Of a stretch of 64,000 nucleotides of DNA, positions 1 to 7,402 are shown one piece after another; position 1 is the first letter of the stretch; every line of letters begins with the position of its first letter. Location of the stretch: assembly GCA_937928795.1 (NCBI GenBank), contig CALFWB010000066.1:1-64000 (forward strand). Direction: 5' to 3'. The position numbers and the translations under genes were made by a program. The DNA is from an uncultured Anaerolineales bacterium. GTDB taxonomy: Bacteria > Chloroflexota > Anaerolineae > Anaerolineales > UBA4823. The notes under the pieces are model-generated. The model did no database searches, was not told where the DNA came from, and worked only from the letters and a program-made list of their open reading frames with translations.

Positions 1-54
1 AACTCAATGAGTTGTCCTACAAAGCAATGTTGCCAACAACTTTTGAGTGCACAC
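1..54 (+). repeat. MITE-like repeat, copy 1 (left part outside the window)
   Basis: Right-hand 54 bp of a 78-bp non-coding repeat. It is identical, base for base, to the matching part of the full copy at 20923-21000 (opposite orientation) and nearly identical to the copy at 37803-37879. The palindrome core AACTCAATGAGTT is at 1-13, and the inverted-repeat end GAGTGCACAC is at 45-54. The left half and its target duplication lie before the window. It sits 85 bp from the truncated end of the integrase pseudogene. Confidence 0.85.
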
Positions 55-138
55 GCTTGAAGTGACACGTTGCTCGCTTCACTCGAAAGCGGAGCTTGCT
101 GTTCCGAAAAGAGCCTCACATTAAATTTTTGAAAAGCC

Positions 139-626
139 CTACCCGCAGGCGCAGGCCTTCCATCAAGCGCAGACCGGAACCATAGAGCCAGGTGTGCTTT
201 CAGCCGATAAATTCCAGAAAGATGGGCGAAAACTTGCTGAACCTCCCATTTGGTCAAGACGGTGGGCAGGCGCTTGGGGTTTTTGGCACGCAGAGCCTGC
301 AGTGGAATGGAGATGTCTTGGTGCAGAACTTCTCGATAGAGAAACAAGAGCGCACTGTAAGCCTGGTTTTGGCCGGATGCGGATACCTTTTCGTTCACCG
401 CCAGATGGGTAAGAAAGGCTTCGATTTCAACGGCACCCATCTCAGCGGGATGACGCTTCTTGTGGAAGAGGATATACCGCTTAATCCAATCCACGTAGGT
501 CTGCTCTGTGCGATAGGAGTAGTGTTTGAGACGGAGAGTCTCACGAACCTGATCAAGCAGTTTTGGGGTTGGGTGTGGATTGACAAAGAGAACACCTCTG
601 AATTGCTTGAAAAAATTAGGAGGATG
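139..626 (-). pseudogene. Integron-type tyrosine recombinase, truncated and frameshifted (intI-like)
   Basis: Reading the minus strand from about 626 gives the N-terminal core-binding domain (SAM-like) of integron integrases: KLLDQVRETLRLKHYS, then YRTEQTYVDWIKRYILFH, then EAFLTHLAV and QNQAYSALLFLYREVL. Near 185 the frame breaks. The +1 frame then continues with YGSGLRLMEGLRLRV, which is box I holding the first catalytic Arg. Similarity stops at about 139, so the remaining catalytic residues (the later Arg/His set and the Tyr nucleophile) are gone. No ATG start is visible after the in-frame TAG at 627-629. Intact members are about 320-340 aa; about 160 codons remain. It points away from the cassettes, as intI genes do. 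The plus-strand reading frame across 192-632 is its antisense shadow. Recombinase family is clear; it cannot be active as it stands. Confidence 0.85.
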
Positions 627-665
627 CTATAATGGTATTAGCAAAAAAGTATATGATGGAATTCA

Positions 666-694
666 ATTAAACGAAGGTTTTCCGTAAACGTCAA
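666..694 (-). promoter_or_regulatory. Candidate promoter of the integrase remnant
   Basis: On the minus strand TTGACG (689-694) and TTTAAT (666-671) are separated by 17 bp, a good sigma-70 arrangement. It fires toward the integrase pseudogene, about 40 bp away. Lies in the region where an integron carries its attI and divergent promoters. By eye only. Confidence 0.4.
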
Positions 695-740
695 CAATTA
701 AGGGATTAGGTGGATTCCGTATAAGAAGGAGATAAATCGT

Positions 741-776
741 TGCTAGAGTTGGTTTCCGTCTAATTAATAGTTAGGC
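741..776 (+). other. Candidate attI / first cassette junction (core GTTAGGC at 770-776)
   Basis: GTTAGGC at 770-776 fits the integron core-site consensus GTTRRRY, and it lies between the divergent integrase and the first cassette gene, where attI belongs. The decisive point is that the bases after the cut (TTAGGCGGGC) are the reverse complement of the start of the attC at 3448-3525 (GCCCGCCTAAC, 3449-3459). That is expected if 771-3519 was once one circular cassette. The left border given is nominal. It could instead be the last core of a lost upstream attC. Confidence 0.6.
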
Positions 777-808
777 GGGCTATGATCTTGGAGACAAAGT
801 AGGAAGGG

Positions 809-1837
809 ATGACTTACAAGTGCGTTGTCATTACCGAGTTTGGTGGGCCAGAAGTCCTCAAGATGGTCGAGGAGACTGAATTACCAGAGCCAAAACCCGG
901 CGAGGTACGAGTCAAGGTGTTGGTCACGAGTGCAGCCTTCACTGACGTGATGATTCGCAAAGGAAAGTATCCCGACGTGAAGGATAAGCCGCCTTTCTCC
1001 CCGGGCTATGATATGGTCGGCGTGGTAGACAAGTTGGGTGAAGGCAGAAGCCGTTTTGAGGTGGGGCAGCGAGTAGCAGACCTCACAGTCATTGGTGCAT
1101 ATTCGGAATACCTCTGTATACCGGAAATCCGTTTAACGCATATGCCCGAGAGTCTCGACTTAGCGGAAGCAGTCAGCCTCGTACTTTCGTATGTCACTGC
1201 ATATCAAATGCTCCATCGGGTGGCAAAAGTGAAGCAAGGTCAGCGCATCTTGATACATGGTGCAGGAGGGGCTGTTGGCACAGCAGTGCTGCAATTAGGT
1301 TAGCTATTGGATTTGGAAATATACGGCACGGCTTCCAAGTCCAAACATGACTTGCTCAAACGACTGGGCGCAACGCCCATTGATTACAAAGGTGAAGATT
1401 TCGTGGAGCGCATCCGTAGCCTAACAGGTGATGGTGTTGACGCAGTTTTTGACCCAATAGGAGGTGAGAATTTCAAGCGGTCATTTCGTGCATTGCGGCG
1501 CGGTGGGAAACTGGTGGCGTATGGCTTCTACAATGCAGTACAGGGAAGGGGTGGCAGCATCCCGTTGGATTTCGTGCGGCTTCAGCTATGGCACTTCTTG
1601 CCGAATGGACGGTCAACAGCGTTCTACTCGATTGGTGCATTGCGGCAGAAAAAACCCGATTGGTTTTCAGAGGACTTGACCAAGTTGTTTGATTTGTTAA
1701 CACAGAACAAAATCAAGCCCATCATTGCGGCGCGTATGCCACTGGCGGAGGCCAAGCGTGCCCATGAACTTATCGAACAAGCAGAGGTACAGGGCAAGAT
1801 TGTGCTAACTGTTGCCGAAACGACCGTCCAAAAGTAG
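809..1837 (+). pseudogene. Zinc-independent quinone oxidoreductase (MDR family), broken by an in-frame TAG
   Basis: MDR-superfamily NADPH:quinone reductase-like protein, 342 codons in one frame interrupted by TAG at 1301-1303. The N-terminal GroES-like half shows ITEFGGPEVLKMVE and GYDMVGVV. The nucleotide-binding motif HGAGGAVGTAVLQLG lies just before the stop. The second half resumes in the same frame with YGTASKSKHDLLKRLGA and GVDAVFDPIGG. Such enzymes reduce quinones or enones with NADPH in the cytosol; no zinc-ligand cysteines are seen. A strong GGAAGG precedes ATG 809. First gene of cassette 1. Because the stop is a single codon in otherwise intact sequence, decay is recent, or it is a sequencing error. 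Restart at TTG 1307 would give only a half enzyme. Confidence 0.8.
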
Positions 1838-2045
1838 GCGGGCGAACACCTGTCCCACATTTGTTACTGCACAAGGAGTTGGCCCATGACCAAGTCACAA
1901 TCTCGTCCGGCGATGAGCCGCTGTGACTTTCTTAAAGTCGCCGACCGTGGCAGCAACGGCTGTCACATGTCCCGGTTTGGGGTATCTCGCCACCCGCGCA
2001 CCGAGTGTAGATACCCCTGAGTTTGCTTTTGGAGAGGAGGCAAAC

Positions 2046-2537
2046 GTGAATAGGCGAATTCTCATTACCTATGCCACTCGCGCTGGGTCTACCGCCGAGG
2101 TGGCTGCTGCCATAGGCGAAACCCTCAGCGCCCGTGGCTACGTCGTGGATGTCAAACCGGTCAAGCAGAAGCCTGATCTCACCGGCTATGCCGCCATCGT
2201 AATGGGCAGCGCCATCCGCATGGGCAATTGGTTGCCCGAGGCTGTGGATTTTGTCAAGCGCAACCAGTCCGCACTGAATCAGGTGCCTGTTGCGCTCTTT
2301 ACTGTACACATGCTCAACATCGGTGATGATGAGACCAGTCGGACTGCCCGTCTGGCCTACTTGAACGCCGTACGCCCATTGTTGAATAACGCAGAAGAAG
2401 TCTACTTTGAGGGCAAGATGGACTTCTCGCGCCTGTCCTTTCTTGACCGGATGATTGCCCGCATGGTCGGTGCGGTAGAGGCCGACCGCCGAGATTGGGA
2501 CAGAATCCGCGGCTGGGTTCCGGCAGCACTGGGTTAA
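2046..2537 (+). CDS. Flavodoxin-domain protein, HemG-like (menaquinone-dependent protoporphyrinogen oxidase family)
   Basis: 163 aa. RILITYATRAGSTAEVAAAI is the FMN phosphate-binding loop of flavodoxins at the extreme N-terminus, followed by VMGSAIRMGNW and VALFTVHML, as in HemG-type proteins (usual length about 170-180 aa). Likely a flavin-dependent oxidoreductase; substrate unproven. I chose GTG 2046 because GGAGAGGAGG lies 5 bp ahead and the fold begins at once. The reading frame stays open upstream to 1923. A second frame from ATG 1886 reads MTKSQSRPAMSRCDFLKV, which looks like a Tat signal (SRRDFLK) with one twin Arg lost and a frameshift near 1940. So an exported ancestor with a wrecked leader is plausible. 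Middle gene of cassette 1. Confidence 0.75.
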   Translation: MNRRILITYATRAGSTAEVAAAIGETLSARGYVVDVKPVKQKPDLTGYAAIVMGSAIRMGNWLPEAVDFVKRNQSALNQVPVALFTVHMLNIGDDETSRTARLAYLNAVRPLLNNAEEVYFEGKMDFSRLSFLDRMIARMVGAVEADRRDWDRIRGWVPAALG

Positions 2538-2547
2538 GGGAGGATAG

Positions 2548-3408
2548 ATGCACACAAGTCCAGCGCTCAAATGGCTTATCCCCTTGATTTTCATTCTGAT
2601 GCTGATCGCCGCTCTGTCTGGTCTGTGGCCCGCCGAGGGGACACCCTACCCGCTCACGACCTTTCGCGGCGAGGAAGTGACGATCAACGCGCGTGGTTTG
2701 TATTATCGGGATACGGTTAGTTCGGCGGCTCAAATGCAGGCTAACGACTTGGTCATGCTGGTGCTCGGCCTGCCGCTGTTGGCGATTTCCTTCTGGCTGA
2801 CGCAGCGCGGCTCGCTGCGTGGGCAACTATTGCTGGCAGGCACGCTGGGCTTCATACTCTATACCTACATCACGATGTGTTTCGGCGCAGCCTACAACCA
2901 GTTGTTCCTGGTCTATGTAGCGTTGTTCAGCCTAAGCCTGTTCGCCTTCCTGCTGGTAATGATGTCTTTTGATGTCCCCTCTCTGCCGGCGCGTTTTTCC
3001 GGCAGACTACCGCGGGGCTGGATTGCCGTATTGCTCTTTTTCGCGGCTGGGTTCTTGCTCCTGGCTTGGCTGGGGCGCATCGCCGCGACTTTCACTCCAG
3101 GTGCAGTTCCTGCGCTGGAGAACACTACCAGTATGTTCATCCAGGCCATGGATCTAGGCATCATCGTTCCCGTCTGCGTGCTTTCGGGTATCCTGCTGCT
3201 ACGCCGAAGCCTTTGGGGTTACCTGCTGGCCTCGGTGGGGATGATGAAATTCCTGACATTGGGCATCGCCGTCAGCGTGATGGGGTTGAACATGGCGCGA
3301 GTCGGAGTGCCGGTCAGTGCGGAAGAGTTGGTAATCTTCCCTACCATCGCCATCACCAATATCTTGATGACCGTGGTGCTGCTCAAGAACATCACTTCAG
3401 CAGAGTAG
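2548..3408 (+). CDS. Multi-pass membrane protein, unknown function (cassette gene)
   Basis: 286 aa. The first hydrophobic segment is at about 8-27, followed by a loop of about 40 residues that is probably extracytoplasmic. About six more segments follow (near 68-84, 92-115, 119-140, 155-176, 198-218, 223-246 and 258-280), so seven or eight in all. No charged catalytic motif stands out and I do not recognise the family. Start ATG 2548 has AAGGGAGG 4 bp ahead and lies 10 bp after the flavodoxin stop, so the two are probably co-transcribed. A redox partnership with the flavodoxin is only a guess. It is the last gene before attC1 and, unlike its cassette neighbours, has no visible lesion. Confidence 0.65.
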   Translation: MHTSPALKWLIPLIFILMLIAALSGLWPAEGTPYPLTTFRGEEVTINARGLYYRDTVSSAAQMQANDLVMLVLGLPLLAISFWLTQRGSLRGQLLLAGTLGFILYTYITMCFGAAYNQLFLVYVALFSLSLFAFLLVMMSFDVPSLPARFSGRLPRGWIAVLLFFAAGFLLLAWLGRIAATFTPGAVPALENTTSMFIQAMDLGIIVPVCVLSGILLLRRSLWGYLLASVGMMKFLTLGIAVSVMGLNMARVGVPVSAEELVIFPTIAITNILMTVVLLKNITSAE

Positions 3409-3447
3409 AAGGGGCGATTCACACCAACTGTTGAGTTGCAGCGGAAG

Positions 3448-3525
3448 CGCCCGCCTAACAATCGCTTCCACCTGACGCCGCTCCGCTGCGCTTGGTCGCT
3501 GCGGCTAAGCTCGGTGCCGTTAGCT
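3448..3525 (+). other. attC recombination site of cassette 1
   Basis: Imperfect palindrome of about 78 bp. It has the inverse core GCCTAAC (3453-3459) at the left and the core GTTAGCT (3519-3525) at the right. Inner arms CCACCTGACGCCGC and GCGGCTAAGCTCGGTG can pair with extra unpaired bases, the layout of folded attC sites. Its left end GCCCGCCTAAC is the exact reverse complement of the cassette start after 770. A second short inverted repeat, GGAAGCG (3442-3448) / CGCTTCC (3463-3469), brackets the inverse core. Confidence 0.8.
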
Positions 3526-3558
3526 GGCACTTGCGCAATAAACTAAAAGGAAACCACA

Positions 3559-4360
3559 ATGACACAATTTCCTCGATTGAGTAACCGTGAATGGGATGTT
3601 CTAAAACTATTGTTGCAGGGCAAAGGCAATAAACAAATTGCTTTATCTCTTGATATTTCTGTCCGCACGGTTGAGTTCCATTTTGAAAAATATTTATGCC
3701 AAGTTTCAGGCAAGTTCCAGAATAGAGTTGATTTTGAAACTAGGGAGCGCCACAGGTGAGTTTGAAATTGAAAAACTAGGGCGTTCCACAGTTGCGAATA
3801 TAGGGGAAAATGTCGAAAATAGAGACAGGCTCAATTTACGGAAGAGTTGGGCAGGATCTTTCATCGGCAAGGAGATAGACATGAAAAACATACTGACTTC
3901 AAAGCATGTTCTGGTAGGAGTAATGACGACGCTCTTCACAGGCGCAATGTGGGTTTCTGCGCTCCTATATTCGCAATTGTTGTTCCCAAGTGAAATCAAG
4001 GCATGGGTTGCGCCCCTGATTATCGTTTGGGTCATTATCGGTCTAACAATTGGGCTTGTTGGAAATCGCTATGGTGCTACGCTACAACGAGTGTTTTTCA
4101 GCACCTTACTTGGCGCAGGCTTGAGTCCGTTTACGATTATTCCGCTTATGATGTTCGTTGTCTTACCCATCGGAAAACTGGCTGAATGGCTTGGAATGAT
4201 TGACCCAGCAACAATGCCCAATGATGTTGCTACCAACTTAACAATGATTGCAATGATAACAATATGGCTTTTCGTTGGAATATTTATCGGGATTATCTTG
4301 TTGTTCTTGACCATAAAAAAGCCTGAACAAGCAAAAGTTCAAGCGCAGTTTTCGGGATAA
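3559..4360 (+). pseudogene. LuxR-type HTH / four-helix membrane protein, frameshifted (cassette 2)
   Basis: From ATG 3559 (AAAGGAAACCACA ahead) the frame reads LSNREWDVLKLLLQGKGNKQ and SLDISVRTVEFH, a LuxR/NarL DNA-binding HTH. Near 3684 one extra T shifts the frame. The remainder of the HTH (LKNIYAKFQASSRIELILKL) continues in the +2 frame without a stop to 4360. The C-terminal part has four hydrophobic helices (HVLVGVMTTLFTGAMWVSAL; the segment around AWVAPLIIVWVIIGLTIGL; around FTIIPLMMFVVLP; around MIAMITIWLFVGIFIGIILL). I read it as one fused regulator/membrane gene damaged by a frameshift. Alternatively, ATG 3881 with AAGGAG 6 bp ahead could still yield the 159-aa membrane part alone. 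Confidence 0.75.
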
Positions 4361-4393
4361 AGTTTGTAAGGCAGAGTTACTTGTAACCTAAAG

Positions 4394-4520
4394 TGCCAGC
4401 CAACACCGCTTGCTAAGAACCAACTCATCTGGTTCACCCGCTGGGGAGGCTGGCGCGCCTGTCAGGGAGTGTTGCACCTGATGCCGCTTTGCGGCGCGGC
4501 AGAGCGGCCAGCCGTTAGCG
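4394..4520 (+). other. attC recombination site of cassette 2
   Basis: Begins GTGCCAGCCAAC, which matches 11 of 12 bases of the reverse complement of the cassette 2 start (GTTAGCTGGCAC at 3519-3530), as cassette circularisation requires. It ends with the core-like GTTAGCG at 4514-4520, preceded by a GC-rich hairpin (GCCGCTTTGCGGC, 4483-4495). At about 127 bp it is toward the long end for attC sites. The inner part could be a normal attC with about 60 bp of extra sequence in its left arm. Confidence 0.7.
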
Positions 4521-4647
4521 GTTTAGAGGTATAAAGTCAGAGGTAGGCTTGCTGCTATCGAGGGAGAAAAGACCATGAAAATCATCTATGGCAGAGCTCG
4601 CCTACGAGTCGTCAGACCGCTGGGCGAATAAGCTACTTTCCCATCAA

Positions 4648-4733
4648 TGGGGCGGGTGGGAGTCGAACCCACAAGGAGTGTCACCTCCGGAGGATTTTAA
4701 GTCCCCTGCGTCTGCCAGTTCCGCCACCGCCCC
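4648..4733 (-). tRNA. tRNA-Leu (UAA)
   Basis: The minus strand folds as a class II tRNA. Acceptor GGGGCGG pairs with CCGCCCC, with discriminator A. The D arm is GCG/CGC. The anticodon arm GGGGA-CTTAAAA-TCCTC carries anticodon TAA. There is a long variable arm GGAG-TGACA-CTCC, and the T arm is GTGGG-TTCGACT-CCCAC. CCA is not encoded. The integron island ends about 130 bp away, but no direct repeat of the tRNA end was found to suggest integration into it. Confidence 0.95.
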
Positions 4734-4766
4734 TTTGCATTAATTCTACCCAAAAACTGGTAGTGG

Positions 4767-5423
4767 TCAAGCAATTTGGAAGTTTTTTTTCCATTTAGCA
4801 TAGCGCGAAATCAGATGGACGATTGGCGAAGATAGGCGGGTGTAAATTTTTGAGTTTTGAAGGGCTATTCGAAATTCAGTTACCCCGTCAAAATTCTCCA
4901 TCAAATGATGCGCTCTCCCAACTTCGCCAGCGGAGTGAGCATCTGAACCTACCGTTCCAAGTAAATTGTGGAGTTCCGCAAAAGACTGCGCTTGGTGATT
5001 GTGCTGGCTTATGATACAACGTGCGTTGAAAACTTCAATAGCATCCACTTGACCAGCAACCTGAATTAAGTCCGCTTCTTGCCAGTGACCCTTACGAAAG
5101 GAGTCGTAAGGGTGAGAAACACTAATGAAGGCCCCTTGTCGGCGCAGTTCTGCGATGACTTCTGTGACATCTAAACCGGCTGGGATCTCTTCTTTGACAA
5201 AAAAAGCCAGCAGTTCTCCTTGACGGGTTAGGATTTCTTCCCCCACGATCACACTATCAGGAGCCATCTGTTGGGCAAGAAGGGCATTTTGGATCATATT
5301 ATGGTCGGTTATGGCAATTTTGTCGATCTTCCGTTGTTTACAGACTGCTAAGAGTTTAGGGATGCTCAATAAACTATCTGCGGAAGCGTCGGTATGGCAG
5401 TGAAGTTCAACACGGATGGGCAT
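4767..5423 (-). CDS. PHP-domain metal-dependent phosphoesterase
   Basis: 218 aa. PHP-superfamily hydrolase with HCHTDASADS at the N-terminus (first metal-ligand pair HxH), ITDHN (third ligand set), a GEE motif near residue 60, and later histidines in VSHPYDSFRKG and GSDAHSAGEVGR. These motifs form the tri-metal site of histidinol-phosphatase and TrpH-like enzymes. TrpH/RNase AM-type 5'-nucleotidase activity is one possibility, but the protein is short and the substrate cannot be fixed from sequence. It is a lone gene transcribed toward tRNA-Leu, with a divergent psuK promoter behind it. Confidence 0.8.
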   Translation of the reverse strand: MPIRVELHCHTDASADSLLSIPKLLAVCKQRKIDKIAITDHNMIQNALLAQQMAPDSVIVGEEILTRQGELLAFFVKEEIPAGLDVTEVIAELRRQGAFISVSHPYDSFRKGHWQEADLIQVAGQVDAIEVFNARCIISQHNHQAQSFAELHNLLGTVGSDAHSAGEVGRAHHLMENFDGVTEFRIALQNSKIYTRLSSPIVHLISRYAKWKKNFQIA

Positions 5424-5492
5424 GATGAAAGGTTTATCTCCTCGCTAGGTTTGTGCTGTAAAAACGGATGCTCTTGAACAGAGAGGTTCTAT

Positions 5493-5498
5493 TATAAT
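5493..5498 (+). promoter_or_regulatory. -10 element of psuK, possible leaderless start
   Basis: A perfect TATAAT lies at 5493-5498, only 9 bp before ATG 5508. A start point 6-7 bp downstream would fall at or next to the ATG, leaving no 5' leader. The purine-rich AGAGAGG directly touching the ATG is too close to act as a normal Shine-Dalgarno site. No well-spaced -35 is visible. Confidence 0.4.
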
Positions 5499-5507
5499 TT
5501 AGAGAGG

Positions 5508-6467
5508 ATGATCAAGCAGAACAATTTTGAGTTGAAAACAGACGGTCCGGTGGTCGTTATCGGTGCAGCAGGGGTGGACATCGTTGGTAAATTAAAAGGC
5601 GACTTGCATGAAGGATCATCCAATCCAGCACGCATCCGCACCACCTTTGGCGGAGTGGCAAGGAATGTGGCAGAGAATCTAGCCCGCTTAGGTCAAACGG
5701 CTATTCTCCTAACGGCGGTAGGAAGTGATGAAGAAGGTGAGCGTTTGATCAAGGCTGCCCAATTAGCCGGAGTCAATACCGAATACGTCGTTCGCTGTGA
5801 AGACTATCCGACCGGCATGTATATGGGCATTTTGAACCATAAGGCAGAAATCCTGTTTGCCTTAGATAATATGGAGATTATCCGCAACATCACTCCTCAG
5901 TATATTCGCAGCCATGCCAAATTGCTCAAAGAGGCTTCGTTTATTTTCGTGGATATGAATCTTCCTCCCGAAGCCCTCAAAACAATTTTTTCCTTGGCAA
6001 AGCGTTATCGTGTCCCGATCTGTGCTGACCCTACCTCGATGCACTTAGCGCAGCGTTTACGACCCTATTTGGCGCAAACCTTTTTGATCACTCCTAATTT
6101 TGCTGAAGCCGCCTTGCTTGCCCAACAGTCTCATAAGCTCCCGTCTCGCCGTCAAGCCCTGATGATCGCCAAAGCACTGGTCGGTCAAGGGGTAGATGTC
6201 GTGATTATTACGCTGGCTGAGCAGGGACTCTGCTATGCTTCTTCGGAGACAAACGGGCATATCCCGGCTATCCAGACCGAGATCGTTGATCCAACCGGTG
6301 TGGGAGATGCTTTGACGGCTGCGGTTCTGTTTGCCTTACTAAATGAGATGCCCTTAGATGAAGCTTTGCGCTTGGGTGTATCAGCGGCGACCCTAACCTT
6401 ACAATATCCCGGAGCGGTTGTTCCGGATTTATCATTAGAAAGGCTGTATGATCAATTGGTGATTTGA
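5508..6467 (+). CDS. psuK: PfkB-family kinase, probable pseudouridine kinase
   Basis: 319 aa ribokinase/PfkB-fold sugar kinase. The N-terminal GGVARNVAENLARLG motif is PfkB signature 1, and the C-terminal DPTGVGDALTAAVLFAL is signature 2 with the catalytic Asp and anion hole. Paired with psuG one base downstream, it most likely phosphorylates pseudouridine to pseudouridine 5'-phosphate, the first step in its breakdown after RNA turnover. The pairing, more than the sequence alone, sets the substrate. The start could also be slightly downstream, because residues 1-12 precede the first strand (VVVIGAAGVDIVG). Confidence 0.85.
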   Translation: MIKQNNFELKTDGPVVVIGAAGVDIVGKLKGDLHEGSSNPARIRTTFGGVARNVAENLARLGQTAILLTAVGSDEEGERLIKAAQLAGVNTEYVVRCEDYPTGMYMGILNHKAEILFALDNMEIIRNITPQYIRSHAKLLKEASFIFVDMNLPPEALKTIFSLAKRYRVPICADPTSMHLAQRLRPYLAQTFLITPNFAEAALLAQQSHKLPSRRQALMIAKALVGQGVDVVIITLAEQGLCYASSETNGHIPAIQTEIVDPTGVGDALTAAVLFALLNEMPLDEALRLGVSAATLTLQYPGAVVPDLSLERLYDQLVI

Positions 6468-7402
6468 TGAAAACCGAGACCTCCGCCTATTTCCGCCTCT
6501 CTTCCTCAATAACTGAAGCCTTAGCGACAGGGCAACCTGTGGTTGCATTGGAAACAACGGTAATCACCCACGGCTTACCGTACCCGCAGAACCTCCGCTT
6601 GGCTCAGGAGATCGAGCAACAGGTCAGGGATGCAGGATGTGTCCCAGCCACTATTGGTATCCTCAATGGACAAATCGTCTGTGGATTAACAGAGGACGAA
6701 ATTCGCTCCTTAGCCACTCGACAAATGGTTGCAAAGGCAAGCTGGCGTGACATCGCTCGATTGGTGGTTGAAAAGGGGTGGGCGGGAACGACAGTGGCTG
6801 CCACAATGTGGGTGGCACATCGCTTGGGAATACATGTGTTTTCAACCGGTGGGATTGGAGGCGTGCATCGCTATAGCGAGTTATTGCACCATGCGGATGT
6901 TTCGGCTGATATTCAAGCCTTAGCCGAGCTCCCGATGATTGTGGTCTGTTCCGGTGCCAAGGCAATCCTTGACCTAGCAGCGACCCTAGAAGTCCTCGAA
7001 ACCAACTCGGTCCCGGTGGTGGGTTACCAAACACGGCACTTTCCTGCTTTTTATAGCGCAGGGAGCGAGGATTTAGAGGTGAGCATGGTGGCAAACTCAC
7101 CTCAGGAAGTTGCCGAGTTTGCTCAAACCCATTGGAATTTGGGTTTTCGCAGCGCAGTCCTTGTGGCTGTGCCGCCACCTGAAGCCGATGCTTTGCCAGC
7201 CGACCGAATGGAAGCGCTGATTGAACAATCCATCCAGGATGCAGAGACCCAAGGGATTCATGGTCAAGCCGTGACCCCTTTTCTATTACAACGTCTGAAT
7301 GAGTTGTCGGGAGGCAAGAGCGTTCAAACGAATATAAGCTTATTGAAAAATAACGCCCGCGTTGCTGCCCAAATCGCCTTGGCATTCTCTACCAGTCATT
7401 AA
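6467..7402 (+). CDS. psuG: Pseudouridine-5'-phosphate glycosidase
   Basis: 311 aa from ATG 6467, which shares its A with the psuK stop (TGATG), so translation is coupled. The family block VVALETTVITHGLPYPQN is at the N-terminus, and the Mn-site and lysine region follows (QMVAKASWRD; GTTVAATMWVAHRLGI; VFSTGGIGGVHR). PsuG splits pseudouridine 5'-phosphate reversibly into uracil and ribose 5-phosphate in the cytosol, using a Schiff-base lysine. Full family length. The last 4 bp overlap the convergent gene ending at 7399. Confidence 0.93.
   Translation: MKTETSAYFRLSSSITEALATGQPVVALETTVITHGLPYPQNLRLAQEIEQQVRDAGCVPATIGILNGQIVCGLTEDEIRSLATRQMVAKASWRDIARLVVEKGWAGTTVAATMWVAHRLGIHVFSTGGIGGVHRYSELLHHADVSADIQALAELPMIVVCSGAKAILDLAATLEVLETNSVPVVGYQTRHFPAFYSAGSEDLEVSMVANSPQEVAEFAQTHWNLGFRSAVLVAVPPPEADALPADRMEALIEQSIQDAETQGIHGQAVTPFLLQRLNELSGGKSVQTNISLLKNNARVAAQIALAFSTSH

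Noticed and set aside
126-140. 15-base match TTTTTGAAAAGCCCT shared with 45994-46008
   Set aside because: A few 15-base matches are expected by chance in 64 kb, and no repeat structure or target duplication surrounds either site.
192-632. Plus-strand open frame of 146 codons
   Set aside because: It is the antisense of the integrase remnant, whose minus-strand translation matches the integron integrase family over its whole length.
4575-4631. 18-codon ORF between attC2 and tRNA-Leu
   Set aside because: Very short, with no clear ribosome site or homology; probably array leftover.
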